Shown here piece after piece: positions 8,625 through 17,638 of a DNA stretch of 43,324 nucleotides. Source of the DNA: Treponema sp. UBA3649 (GTDB taxonomy: Bacteria > Spirochaetota > Spirochaetia > Treponematales > Treponemataceae); the NCBI GenBank assembly GCA_002373325.1, contig DFKI01000150.1:1-43324 (forward strand), read 5' to 3'. The position numbers and the translations under genes were made by a program. How positions within the stretch are numbered: position 1 is the first letter of the stretch; the number at the start of each line of letters is the position of its first letter. Below the pieces are notes generated by a model, which did no database searches, was not told the origin of the DNA, and was given only the letters and a program-made list of their open reading frames with translations.

Positions 8625-11600
8625 TTAGTTTTGTCCTCCGTTTCCCGCCGCTGGTCTAAGGTATTCGGCAACAGGCTCGCTGTCTTCCAATGACATGGCT
8701 CCGTCGGCAAGTCTGATTTCCGGCTTCACCACCGTACCGTCGGGATTGTGAATCATTCCGTCATCGCCCTCGTCAGGATGCTTTCCTACCGGCGCGTTGC
8801 TCAAAAGCAATTTCAGTCGGTTCAGCTGATTTACCTCGCTTGAGCCCGGGTCATAATCAACCGCAGCGATGTTCGCGTTGGGGTAGCGTCTCCTGAGCTC
8901 CTTGATCATTCCCTTTCCGGTCACGTGGTTGGGAAGACATGCGAAAGGCTGAACACAAGCGATGCTCGGACATCCTGAGTGAATGAGCTCCACCATCTCC
9001 GCGGTAAGGAACCAACCCTCCCCGGTGATGTTTCCAAGCTGCACGATGTCGTCGACACCCTTCATCAGGTCGTAGATGATTGACGGCGGCTCAAAGCGGC
9101 GGCTCTTTTTCAGGGCTTTCTCTATATATTTTCGGTACAGTTCCAAAAACCATACAAATATTTTTGCATTTCTTTCCGTCTTTTTCGGGAAAGCGAGCTC
9201 CTGATGGCGGAAAATTCCCGTGCTGAACGTGTAGAAAAGGAAGTCCACAAGGTCCGGCATGACACATTCGGCTCCCTCGCGCTCGATTACGTCCACGATG
9301 TTGTTGTTCGCGGTGGGATGGAACTTCACGAGAATTTCTCCTACGACACCGACCCTCGGTTTTTTGACCGGAAGCAGCGGCAGATTGTCGAAGTCGCGGA
9401 TGATTCCACGGATCAGCTTGTGGTAAGAGAATGATGAGAGTGATTTAAGGGCAATTTCAGCCTTTTTATTCCATTTTTCATAAAGCGCGTCGGCGCTTCC
9501 CGGCACTTTCTCATAAGGACGCACCCTGTAGAGAATGCGCATGAAGAGATCGCCTATCATTGCGGCTCGGAGGGCACGGTGGAGAAGCGGGAAAGTAATC
9601 TTGAATCCCGGATTTGCCTCGAATCCCTGTGCACTCAACGAGATTACCGGGATGTGGGACATGCCAGCGTCGTTCAATGCGCGACGGATAAAGCCGATGT
9701 AGTTTGTGGCACGGCATCCTCCTCCTGTCTGCGTCACCATGAGGCTCACGTTGTTCAGGTCGTATTTTCCGCTCTGGAGGGCCGCAATCAGCTGACCGGA
9801 GACCATGATGGAAGGATAACACGCATCGTTGTTTACATATTTTAAGCCTGTTTCAACTGCAAGCGGATCAACCGAGTCCAGAACCACAAGCTTGTATCCC
9901 GAGTAACGGAAAGCGGACTCAAGCAGCCTGAAATGAATCGGACTCATCTGCGGGGCCAAAATGGTGTGCTTTGCCTTCATCTCCTTGGTGAAGACCTGCC
10001 TGTGGTAAGCCGCGCTCTTGATTTCTCCCTTCTTTCTGTTCCTCTGCCTGGCCTTTACAGCTGCGATGAGCGACCGGATTCTGATTCTGACCGCACCGAG
10101 ATTGCTTCCCTCGTCAATCTTAATCAGCGTGTACATGCGGCTCTTTGACTTTAAGATTTCATCAACCTGATCGGCAGTGACGGCATCCAGACCGCAACCG
10201 AAGGACGTAAGCTGCACAAGCTCAAGGTTCGGCATCTCCGAGACAAAGGCGGCGGATCGGTAGAGCCTGTTGTGGTAGGTCCACTGGTCGATTATGCGAA
10301 GAGGTCTTTCTATGGCACCGAGCTGGGCTACTGAATCCTCCGTGAAAACCGCAAGTCCAAGTCCGTGAATCATCTCCGGGATTCCGTGGTTGATTTCCGG
10401 GTCAAGGTGATAGGGACGGCCCGCAAGCACTATTCCGTTCGCACCCTTGGTGATTATCTCCTCAAGGGCTTCCTCTCCCGCGTTCTGCACGTCCTTTTTG
10501 AATTTCTCCTGCTCATCCCATGCCGCGTTCACAGCCTCGGTGATTTTTTCCTTTGAAAGTTTCTTAAAATGTGGGAGCAGTTCCTCCGCCAATCTTTCCG
10601 CAAGTCTCTCCCTGTCGTAGATTGGAAGGAAGGGATTCATAAAGAGAAGATTTCCGTCCTGCCTGATTTTGTCCACATTGTTTCTGAGCACCTCCGGGTA
10701 TGAAGTGACGATGGGGCAGTTGTAGTGGTTTCCGGCTCCCGGGTCCTCCTGCTTCTCATAAGGCGCGCATGGATAGAAAATAAAGCGGCATCCTGAATTT
10801 AAGAGAGATTCAATGTGACCGTGGCTGATTTTTCCCGGATAGCACACTGACTCCGACGGGATTGTCTCAAGTCCCTTCTCGTAGATTCCACGGCTGGACC
10901 TCGGTGAAAGTCGCACCCTGAATCCGAGCTTAGTAAAGAAAGTGAACCAGAGCGGATAGTTCTCGTACATGTTGAGCACGCGCGGGATTCCGACATCTCC
11001 CATGGGAGCGTCCTCGGCCTTGAGAGGAGTATAATAGGCAAAAAGCCGTTTGTATTTCCAGTCGAAGAGATTGGGAAGATCCTTCTGAGTCTCACCGTCA
11101 TCAATCTGTGAGGCCTCCTTGTTGCTTGCGTCCACCACAAGGTCCTCTTTTCCAAGCTCGGCTCCTCTCTCGCATCTGTTTCCGGTTACGAATTTCCTTA
11201 CGGTCTTTGCTCCGTCCCTTTCCGTAGTGAATGTGTTGATTGTGAGAAGACAGTTGTTAGAGCATTTTCCGCAGCGTCTCAGGTCCAAATCCACCTTGAA
11301 GGACTCAAGCTCCTCCAAACTCGCAAGCCTTGACTTCACGAACTTCGGTGTCTGGTCGGGATCATCGGGCTTGGGTCGGCGTAAATCCTCCCACTGGTCC
11401 TGCGCAATCAATGCTGAGCCGTAAGCTCCCATGAGACCCGCAACATCAGGACGGAAAACGTTCACGCCCGCAATCTTCTCAAAGGCACGGAGAACAGCGT
11501 CATTGTTGAAGGTTCCTCCCTGCACGACGACCTTGCTTCCGATTTCCGACGCTTTTCTGAGCTTGATTACCTTGAAGAGCGCGTTTTTGATTACGGAGTA

Positions 11601-13241
11601 CGAGAGTCCTGCCGAGATGTCCGCTACCGTAGCTCCCTCTTTTTGTGCCTGTTTTACGCGGCTGTTCATAAATACCGTGCATCTCGTTCCCAAATCAACG
11701 GGCTTCGGTGCCATAAGTGCAATCTTGGAGAATTCCTGTACGCTCATTCCCATGGTGCGGGCAAAATTGTCAAGGAAGCTTCCGCAGCCGGATGAGCACG
11801 CCTCGTTCAGCTGTATTGATGTGATCGCCCCGTCCTTCATCCTCAGGCACTTCATGTCCTGACCGCCGATGTCCAGAAGGAACTCAACGCCGGGAACAAA
11901 GAAATCCGCCGCCCTGTAGTGGGTGATTGTCTCGACCTCTCCCGCGTCAACTCCAAGAGCCGCCTGGAAAAGTGCCTCTCCGTATCCCGTGGAGACCGCA
12001 CGTGCGATGTAACAGTCCTTCGGCAAAATGGAATAGAGCTGCTTTAAAACACGGACAGCGAGATCCACCGGGTTTCCTGCGTTCACGTCGTAGAATCTCC
12101 AGAGAATGGCTCCGTTTGTGTCGGTCAGAACCGCCTTTGTCGTGGTCGATCCCGCGTCCAGTCCAAGGAAAACGGGTCCCTTCGTGGAGGCCAAGTCACC
12201 CGAGAGAGCCTTTTCGCTCGAATGTCTTCTATTAAATTCATCAAGCTCGTCCTGACTTTTGAAAAGGGGTTCCAGACGCTGGACTTCCTGCATCTCCGCT
12301 CCCACAAGATTTTTGAGGTTGCTCCTGAACTCCTCGATGGTCGGAAATTTAGTAGGCTCGCTTTCGTTCGTAATGCAGCGGATTTCCCTTTCCGCCGAAT
12401 ATGCCGCGCCGGTCGCCACAAAAAGCTGGCTGTTTTCGGGAACAAGGGTCTCTTCCTCGGTGAGCTTGAGAGTCACCACAAAGCGATGCCTTAGCTGGTC
12501 CAAAAAGTGAAGGGGACCTCCAAGGAACGCCACGTGACCCCGGATCGGCTTTCCGCAAGCAAGTCCTGAGATTGTCTGGCTGACTACGGCCTGGAAAATG
12601 GATGCCGCAATGTCCTCACGCCTCGCTCCCTCGTTAATCAAGGGCTGAACGTCGGTCTTGGCAAAAACACCGCATCTGGCCGCTATGGGGTAGATTGTGG
12701 TCGCACCCTTTGCAAGCTCGTTGAGTCCCGCAGCGTCAGTCTCAAGAAGGGCCGCCATCTGGTCAATGAAAGCACCCGTACCACCTGCGCAGGTTCCGTT
12801 CATCCTCTGCTCAACGCCGCCCTTGAAATATGTGATTTTCGCATCCTCACCGCCGAGCTCGATCACAACGTCCGTCTTCGGGATGATTTTTCTTACCGCT
12901 GTGGTCGCCGCAACGACTTCCTGAATGAAGGGGATGTTGAGCCACTGAGAGACAGAGAATCCGCCCGAGCCCGTCACCTTTACGCTGATTGTCTGATTTT
13001 TTCCCGCGCCAAGTTTTTCCTCAAGAGTGTCGAAGCATTTGTTCACCACCGTGATTATGGTGTTGCGGATGTCAGCCCTGTGCCTTTCGTAAGCCCCGTA
13101 AAGAAGCTCGTTGTTTTCTCCCAGCGCGACCACCTTAACCGTAGTCGATCCCACGTCAATTCCCATGCGGATTGGCCTGATGCCCTGCTCCACCGGTTTT
13201 ACAGATTTAATGGAAGAAACATCTATTTTCTCTGTCGCCAT
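8625..13241 (-). CDS. Tandem 2-hydroxyacyl-CoA dehydratase-type activase fused to DUF2229-like and dehydratase-like domains
   Basis: A 1538-residue cytoplasmic protein. Two BcrA/BadF-type ASKHA ATPase modules come first. Module 1 has G-I-D-V-G-S-T-T-V-K (27-36), C151 in N-G-T-C-A-G-G-T-G and C190 in A-R-C-G-V-F. Module 2 has G-L-D-A-G-S-T-T-T-K (360-369), C482/C486 and C521. In the dimeric activator HgdC, two Cys per subunit hold one [4Fe-4S] cluster between subunits; here one chain supplies both halves. Next come a Cys cluster (C657, C660, C664, C690), a DUF2229-like region with C-Y-P-G-K and Y-P-C-A-P-Y, and a C-terminal part with D-N-A-C-Y-P-S and C-V-Q-P-F-A-C-L-P-N-H resembling dehydratase or double-cubane proteins. 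Such activators use ATP to drive low-potential electron transfer. The substrate of this giant form is not known to me. AGGAAGG lies 7 nt before the ATG. Confidence 0.85.
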   Translation of the reverse strand: MATEKIDVSSIKSVKPVEQGIRPIRMGIDVGSTTVKVVALGENNELLYGAYERHRADIRNTIITVVNKCFDTLEEKLGAGKNQTISVKVTGSGGFSVSQWLNIPFIQEVVAATTAVRKIIPKTDVVIELGGEDAKITYFKGGVEQRMNGTCAGGTGAFIDQMAALLETDAAGLNELAKGATTIYPIAARCGVFAKTDVQPLINEGARREDIAASIFQAVVSQTISGLACGKPIRGHVAFLGGPLHFLDQLRHRFVVTLKLTEEETLVPENSQLFVATGAAYSAEREIRCITNESEPTKFPTIEEFRSNLKNLVGAEMQEVQRLEPLFKSQDELDEFNRRHSSEKALSGDLASTKGPVFLGLDAGSTTTKAVLTDTNGAILWRFYDVNAGNPVDLAVRVLKQLYSILPKDCYIARAVSTGYGEALFQAALGVDAGEVETITHYRAADFFVPGVEFLLDIGGQDMKCLRMKDGAITSIQLNEACSSGCGSFLDNFARTMGMSVQEFSKIALMAPKPVDLGTRCTVFMNSRVKQAQKEGATVADISAGLSYSVIKNALFKVIKLRKASEIGSKVVVQGGTFNNDAVLRAFEKIAGVNVFRPDVAGLMGAYGSALIAQDQWEDLRRPKPDDPDQTPKFVKSRLASLEELESFKVDLDLRRCGKCSNNCLLTINTFTTERDGAKTVRKFVTGNRCERGAELGKEDLVVDASNKEASQIDDGETQKDLPNLFDWKYKRLFAYYTPLKAEDAPMGDVGIPRVLNMYENYPLWFTFFTKLGFRVRLSPRSSRGIYEKGLETIPSESVCYPGKISHGHIESLLNSGCRFIFYPCAPYEKQEDPGAGNHYNCPIVTSYPEVLRNNVDKIRQDGNLLFMNPFLPIYDRERLAERLAEELLPHFKKLSKEKITEAVNAAWDEQEKFKKDVQNAGEEALEEIITKGANGIVLAGRPYHLDPEINHGIPEMIHGLGLAVFTEDSVAQLGAIERPLRIIDQWTYHNRLYRSAAFVSEMPNLELVQLTSFGCGLDAVTADQVDEILKSKSRMYTLIKIDEGSNLGAVRIRIRSLIAAVKARQRNRKKGEIKSAAYHRQVFTKEMKAKHTILAPQMSPIHFRLLESAFRYSGYKLVVLDSVDPLAVETGLKYVNNDACYPSIMVSGQLIAALQSGKYDLNNVSLMVTQTGGGCRATNYIGFIRRALNDAGMSHIPVISLSAQGFEANPGFKITFPLLHRALRAAMIGDLFMRILYRVRPYEKVPGSADALYEKWNKKAEIALKSLSSFSYHKLIRGIIRDFDNLPLLPVKKPRVGVVGEILVKFHPTANNNIVDVIEREGAECVMPDLVDFLFYTFSTGIFRHQELAFPKKTERNAKIFVWFLELYRKYIEKALKKSRRFEPPSIIYDLMKGVDDIVQLGNITGEGWFLTAEMVELIHSGCPSIACVQPFACLPNHVTGKGMIKELRRRYPNANIAAVDYDPGSSEVNQLNRLKLLLSNAPVGKHPDEGDDGMIHNPDGTVVKPEIRLADGAMSLEDSEPVAEYLRPAAGNGGQN

Positions 13242-13329
13242 TTAAAAACCTTCCTGATTATTTGTCCCTTGTCGGACCATTTGAATCCATCAGAGACGGA
13301 ATCCTCACACAGCAAAAAATGCCTATCTG

Positions 13330-13358
13330 ATTGTATACAGAAAACGGATTTTATGCAA
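13330..13358 (-). promoter_or_regulatory. Promoter for the activase operon
   Basis: On the minus strand, TTGCAT (13358-13353), a 17-bp spacer and TACAAT (13335-13330). It sits directly after the nuclease stop and gives a leader of about 80 nt before the activase ATG. Confidence 0.5.
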
Positions 13359-13359
13359 G

Positions 13360-13878
13360 TTATCGGTGTTGAAAAATGGATGCCGGAATCCTGTACTCCA
13401 CGAAGCGTACCCTTCCGTTTTTTACAGCGTCGCGAATCTGTTTTTCCCTTGCCGAAAGCGTGCTTTTTCCGCTCTTCACCTCAATCAGCAGAATCTCTTT
13501 GATTTCATCTCCCTCGGCGCTTCCCGGAAATGCGATGTAATCTATGGGGCTCCCTAAAAAACGTGAGTCCCCCGGGTTGCATGGAAAATCAGGAAAAAAC
13601 GGGGCAATCTGCTCACCAAGCTGACCTCCCAAAACTGCACGGCTTTTTTTTACGGCATCGAGCCTTTCCTTCCTTATCATTTCCCTCATGCGAGATTTTT
13701 CCAGGGCCTTTCCGACAAGGAGTCCAATCAGCAGAAAAAAGAGGGCGAAAATCAGGAGCAGGAGCAGAATCAGGGGAATAATCTGGTCGAGCGATTTCAA
13801 ATCACCCGGGAGATTCTCAAAAAATCGGTGCGTAAGGTCCGGGATGTCTTGTGCCAGTTGATTCGGATTCTCTTCCAC
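13360..13878 (-). CDS. Membrane-anchored endonuclease related to archaeal Holliday junction resolvase
   Basis: A 172-residue protein. Residues about 33-56 form a strongly hydrophobic membrane segment (I-I-P-L-I-L-L-L-L-L-I-F), followed by a basic helix with K-S-R-M-R-E-M-I-R-K. The C-terminal half carries a PD-(D/E)xK-type pattern: D113 in S-P-I-D-Y-I, E133-V-K135 in L-L-I-E-V-K-S-G-K-S, then a basic R-E-K-Q-I-R-D-A-V helix. This matches the predicted membrane or secreted endonucleases distantly related to archaeal Hjc (COG4741 style). Catalysis has not been shown for this protein. The start is a GTG one base after the stop of the upstream GGDEF/EAL gene, so the two are translationally coupled. 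The link between a second-messenger protein and a membrane nuclease is unexplained. Confidence 0.72.
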   Translation of the reverse strand: MEENPNQLAQDIPDLTHRFFENLPGDLKSLDQIIPLILLLLLIFALFFLLIGLLVGKALEKSRMREMIRKERLDAVKKSRAVLGGQLGEQIAPFFPDFPCNPGDSRFLGSPIDYIAFPGSAEGDEIKEILLIEVKSGKSTLSAREKQIRDAVKNGRVRFVEYRIPASIFQHR

Positions 13879-13879
13879 C

Positions 13880-15676
13880 CTAGATGCTCTCCGGCGTGGG
13901 ATTTTTTACCGTGAGGATTGCGCTTCTGTCACCTGCAAGCATACGGTCGCATCTTTCAAGCGGCATCGGTTTTCCCTTGAGAAATCCCTGCACGTTATGG
14001 CAGTTTATCTTCCGGAGCACGTCAAGCTGAAGGTCATTCTCAACCCCTTCCGCGATGGTGTCAAGTCCCATCTTTGAGACAAGGGAGACTATGCTTTCCG
14101 TTATGCTCGCCTCCACACCTCCGACCAAGGCGATGTTCGAAATGAATGACTTGTCGATTTTAAGCGTGGTGAGTGGAAGAATCTGTAGATAGCGCAGGGA
14201 CGAGTAGCCGGTTCCGAAATCATCCAGGGAGATTCCTATTCCCATGTCGCGGATTGTGTTGAGCTTGCTTACGGTGTCCTGCACGTTGTCTATGAAAATG
14301 CCCTCGGTAATCTCGATCTCAAGGTGGGACACGTCAATTCCGTAGCGGCGGATTAAATCCGTGAGGTCGTTCACAAAATCCGGCTTCTTGAACTGAATGG
14401 GTGAGACGTTTACCGAGAGAATGCCGTCGAAATCAAAGTCCTTTTCCCAGTGCGAGAGTGTTTTCAGGGCGGTCTCCATAACCCAGTCGCCCAATGGAAT
14501 GACCTGCCGGGACTCTTCCGCAAGAGGGATGAACTGGTCCGGGCTTATCCATCCCAAATCCTCGTCATGCCAGCGAATCAGAGCCTCGAATCCCCTGAGG
14601 TCTCCCGTACCCACGTCGAACTGAGGCTGGAAATAGAGCATGAAGACATTCTCCTCCAATGCCTTGGTGAGTTTTGACTCAAGAAGCATCTTACGCAGAA
14701 ATTTGTCCATCATGACTTTCTGGAAAAAATAGATGTTGTTCTTTCCGTTTTTCTTCACGTCGGATTTTGCCATGTCTGCGTAACGGAGAAGGTCGTGCGG
14801 ACTGTCGGAGTCTTCCGGGAAAATGCTTATGCCTCCTGAAATCCCTATGCCGTGCTCGTTGCATGACTGTATTATCTCGTAGCCCAAAAGCGACATCTCG
14901 TCCCTTGAGCTTATGTTCTGCCTCACGATGATGAACTCGTCACCCTCGAATCTGAATGCCGCGGTCCTGTTGTTCTCGAATTGCCTGAGTATGCTCGCCA
15001 CTTTTCTGATTGTAGCGTCTCCCTTTTTGTGTCCTCCGGCATCGTTTATGTTCTTCATGTTGTCCACGTCCACAAGGATGAGACCGATTTTCTGGTTTCC
15101 TTCCTCAGCCTTTTCCGTTGCCTCCGTCATGTATTTGTTGAAGCAGGAGCGGTTGAAGAGATTTGTCATGGAGTCATGGTATGCGGCGAACTGGAGCTGC
15201 TGGTTCAAAGTCTGAATGCTCTCCAGCTTGTTCCTCATGTTCGTCCTTGTGATTGAGAGCTCCTCTGTCAGGGATGCGTTTCTTAAATCCTGCTGTTTCA
15301 GATTATGCTCGCTGTTCTTTTCCGCGCTCACGTCCTGTATCACGACCACAAGGCAGTCCTTTTTCAGCCTGCTCACGTTAAGGAGAAGCCATCGGTTCAA
15401 AAGGGTGGAGTAGAAGGTCTTTGAGATTCCCTCCCCGGATTCGAGCACTGAGCATGCGATGTCAATCCAAGGGACCTCCTTTGAGATGATGGGCTTGACC
15501 TTTGAGAAAAGCATTCCGCTGGTGATTGCGTTCTGTGTCATTGACGTGAAGGCATCGTTCACATAATCAATGCTGAAATCTATGCCCTTGTTCGACTCAT
15601 CGCGAAGGGGGGTCGCAACATATATCGCGAACGGGATGTTATCTAATATAGCTTTGTAATCTAGACCTTTATCCAT
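13880..15676 (-). CDS. PAS-like/GGDEF/EAL cyclic-di-GMP protein, probably phosphodiesterase
   Basis: About 598 residues, no membrane segment. An N-terminal PAS-like sensor (about 5-115) is joined by a predicted coiled coil (about 118-165) to a GGDEF domain and then an EAL domain (about 335-585). The GGDEF signature reads E-G-D-E-F (244-248): the first Gly is replaced, so cyclase activity is doubtful and the domain may only bind GTP. EAL residues are complete: E364 (E-A-L-I-R), N423, E455, D485-D486 (D-D-F-G-T-G-Y-S), K507, E543 and Q563. The protein should therefore hydrolyse c-di-GMP. The ATG at 15676 was chosen because GAGG precedes it by 5 nt; an upstream in-frame TTG at 15709 is poorly spaced. 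It forms an operon with the nuclease gene. Confidence 0.9.
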   Translation of the reverse strand: MDKGLDYKAILDNIPFAIYVATPLRDESNKGIDFSIDYVNDAFTSMTQNAITSGMLFSKVKPIISKEVPWIDIACSVLESGEGISKTFYSTLLNRWLLLNVSRLKKDCLVVVIQDVSAEKNSEHNLKQQDLRNASLTEELSITRTNMRNKLESIQTLNQQLQFAAYHDSMTNLFNRSCFNKYMTEATEKAEEGNQKIGLILVDVDNMKNINDAGGHKKGDATIRKVASILRQFENNRTAAFRFEGDEFIIVRQNISSRDEMSLLGYEIIQSCNEHGIGISGGISIFPEDSDSPHDLLRYADMAKSDVKKNGKNNIYFFQKVMMDKFLRKMLLESKLTKALEENVFMLYFQPQFDVGTGDLRGFEALIRWHDEDLGWISPDQFIPLAEESRQVIPLGDWVMETALKTLSHWEKDFDFDGILSVNVSPIQFKKPDFVNDLTDLIRRYGIDVSHLEIEITEGIFIDNVQDTVSKLNTIRDMGIGISLDDFGTGYSSLRYLQILPLTTLKIDKSFISNIALVGGVEASITESIVSLVSKMGLDTIAEGVENDLQLDVLRKINCHNVQGFLKGKPMPLERCDRMLAGDRSAILTVKNPTPESI

Positions 15677-15737
15677 AATAACCTCGGCGTTTTGACGCGC
15701 TTCTCCCAAGCCCCCTTTAAAGCACTTCTTTTCCTAT

Positions 15738-15766
15738 ATTATAAACCATATTTAAGAATTTGTCAT
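15738..15766 (-). promoter_or_regulatory. Sigma-70-type promoter for the GGDEF/EAL-nuclease operon
   Basis: On the minus strand, ATGACA (15766-15761), a 17-bp spacer and consensus TATAAT (15743-15738). The flanks are very AT-rich. Predicted leader is about 55 nt. Confidence 0.6.
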
Positions 15767-15897
15767 TAAAAAAATTTTTTTATGTTGAAGAAATTTTGAT
15801 TTCCACATTCCTCACCTTAACAAGGGGTTCTCCCACTTACTCCGGATTGGAGCCATGCCGCGGCTTTGCTGACCGCTAGATTTTTTACAGGAAGTGC

Positions 15898-15933
15898 AAA
15901 AAAAATAAGCCCCGCAACGCAAGGTCACAGGGC
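15898..15933 (-). terminator. Possible terminator after the Ig-domain lipoprotein
   Basis: In the 317-bp gap between the lipoprotein and GGDEF/EAL genes, minus-strand GCCC and GGGC arms flank a wobble-paired inner stem and are followed by TTATTTTTTTT. A second inverted repeat (AAGTCGTCG with CGACGGCTT, about 15955-15985) lies nearer the stop but has no U-tract. Apart from these and the promoter I see nothing else in this gap. Confidence 0.35.
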
Positions 15934-15993
15934 ATTCTGCTTTTTCCAAGCCGTCGGTTCAAGAGAAAATCGACGACTTCGGAAATTGAAATT

Positions 15994-17454
15994 TTACTCA
16001 GCAGTGAGGACGAAGAGATAAACGGCTTTCTCTTCAACACTGTCCACAGTGTTTGTGACAACGCACTTGTAGATGTCTTTACCTCCGGCTGCAGGTGCAT
16101 TCACCATAATCTGCTTTTCTGATTCATCCAGACCAGTGAAGCTTGTTTCACCGCTTGCCATCTTTGACCATTCGTATGTAAGGACTCCTACCTCGGAACC
16201 GTCGTCAGCCTTGAAGTCTGCCGTAAGGAGTACGGGTGCTTCGGCCTCTGCCGTCTCTTGCACTGCTGGTGAGACCTTAACTTCCGCTGTACCTGTTGCA
16301 GGTGCATTCACCTTGACGGCGTAAATCTGTGCACTGTCCACCGATGACGCAGACTTGAGAGTTGAGCTTACTGTGTTGGTTGCAATGACATAGTATGCGC
16401 CCTTTGTTTCGGTAGAAGCCGTGAATGCATACACTTCGTTGGTTGCGTCGGCGATTGCAGTTCCGTTCAAGTACCACTGGTATGTGATGTCTCCGACCTC
16501 GCCTTCGGTTCCGGTCTCAGCTGTTGCAACGAGGATGACTGTATCACCTGCAGTTGTGCTGATAGTGTTGTCTGTTACGCCGGCAGACGGAAGTGCGACT
16601 GCGACTGTTGCTGTGATGTCAGCGGCTTTCTGAGTGTCTTCCTCTTCACTGCTTGAAGAGCTCGCGGGACTCATCTCGGTCAGCTCAACTGTTGCGCTGT
16701 CCCATTTAGATGCTGCGGATGTTCCTTCCTGGAATCTTCCGTTCTCAAGGCGAACCTTGGTCCATGTGCCTGCCTTGTACTGCATTCCGGTGAGATCTCC
16801 GTTCGCATCGAGAGTCGCATCATAGCTGAGCTCGGGTGACTTGAAGATTACGTCGGCGGCATTCGTCTTCTTGAAGGCGTCAATCTGGTTCTGGAAGTCC
16901 TGGCGTCCTTTGTCGGTGGTCAGGTCGAACATTCCGATGGTGTTTGCACCGGTCTTGTAGTCCTCAAGCTCTTTCACTGTGTTCTTCAGGAATGTCGTGT
17001 ACTCCTTCTTTGTGTAGCGCTTTGCGGGAAGAGCATTTCCCTTGGCATCCTTGAGTCCGGGAAGAACGATGTTCTTTCCGTAGGCGTAAGTGCCGGACTG
17101 GAGACCGTTGGCGATGGCATCGGCTGCCGCGAAGTAGTCACGGGGTGCGGCGACTCTGCTGAGGTTGAGTGCCAGAGTTCCCTTGGTCTTCTGCTCATCC
17201 ACGTCAGTCAACGAATAGTTGTACTCTGAGAAGTAGTTCTCGGTGTCTCCATCTGCCGTCAGGTTCACTGTGTCCTCTCCGAAAAGGAATGCCACAGGAA
17301 TGGGTGTTGCATCATCAGACTCAGCGATTTTGCGTTTCTGACCCACGAGCAGCTCATTGTAAGTAGTTTCTGGTTCTGCGTTGTTGTTACAAGCCACAAA
17401 CGAAAGTGCAAGAGCAGCACCCGCAAGCAGGGCCGCAACCTTTGTAATTTTCAT
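15994..17454 (-). CDS. Surface lipoprotein with C-terminal Ig-like domains
   Basis: A 486-residue exported lipoprotein. The signal peptide (M-K-I-T-K then A/L-rich core) ends in S-F-V-A-C with lipidated C22, followed by N-N-N-A-E. The N-terminal half is unrecognised. A Ser/Glu-rich linker (S-S-S-S-E-E-E-D) near 265-275 leads to two tandem Ig-like modules: one with Y-Q-W-Y-L-N-G ... G-A-Y-Y-V-I-A-T-N, the other with Y-E-W-S-K ... I-Y-K-C-V-V-T-N. Such repeats usually act in adhesion or surface display; the role here is inferred only. The ATG at 17454 was chosen because it starts the signal peptide and GGAGG lies 8 nt upstream; an in-frame TTG at 17469 overlaps that SD. It is monocistronic under a near-consensus promoter, so probably well expressed. 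Confidence 0.8.
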   Translation of the reverse strand: MKITKVAALLAGAALALSFVACNNNAEPETTYNELLVGQKRKIAESDDATPIPVAFLFGEDTVNLTADGDTENYFSEYNYSLTDVDEQKTKGTLALNLSRVAAPRDYFAAADAIANGLQSGTYAYGKNIVLPGLKDAKGNALPAKRYTKKEYTTFLKNTVKELEDYKTGANTIGMFDLTTDKGRQDFQNQIDAFKKTNAADVIFKSPELSYDATLDANGDLTGMQYKAGTWTKVRLENGRFQEGTSAASKWDSATVELTEMSPASSSSSEEEDTQKAADITATVAVALPSAGVTDNTISTTAGDTVILVATAETGTEGEVGDITYQWYLNGTAIADATNEVYAFTASTETKGAYYVIATNTVSSTLKSASSVDSAQIYAVKVNAPATGTAEVKVSPAVQETAEAEAPVLLTADFKADDGSEVGVLTYEWSKMASGETSFTGLDESEKQIMVNAPAAGGKDIYKCVVTNTVDSVEEKAVYLFVLTAE

Positions 17455-17488
17455 AAGATAATCCTCCAAATCGAATTTCTTTTAAACT

Positions 17489-17518
17489 ATTATACCCCTT
17501 TGGCTTTTTTTCTGTCAA
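17489..17518 (-). promoter_or_regulatory. Near-perfect sigma-70 promoter for the Ig-domain lipoprotein
   Basis: Minus strand TTGACA (17518-17513) and TATAAT (17494-17489), both exact consensus hexamers with an 18-bp spacer. The predicted leader is about 28 nt and contains GGAGG. Confidence 0.75.
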
Positions 17519-17574
17519 GGAATTTTTCAAAAAAGATTAAACTTTTTTTCAGAATAAAGGTCTTGATTGGACAC

Positions 17575-17603
17575 TTGTATAAAGTGCAAAAAATGTATAT
17601 GAT
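17575..17603 (+). promoter_or_regulatory. Promoter for gltX
   Basis: TTGTAT (17575-17580), a 17-bp spacer and TATGAT (17598-17603). The predicted start near 17610 gives a leader of about 30 nt with AGGAGAAG. Confidence 0.55.
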
Positions 17604-17638
17604 TTATGGGATTTTTTTGAAATCTTCAGGAGAAGTAT

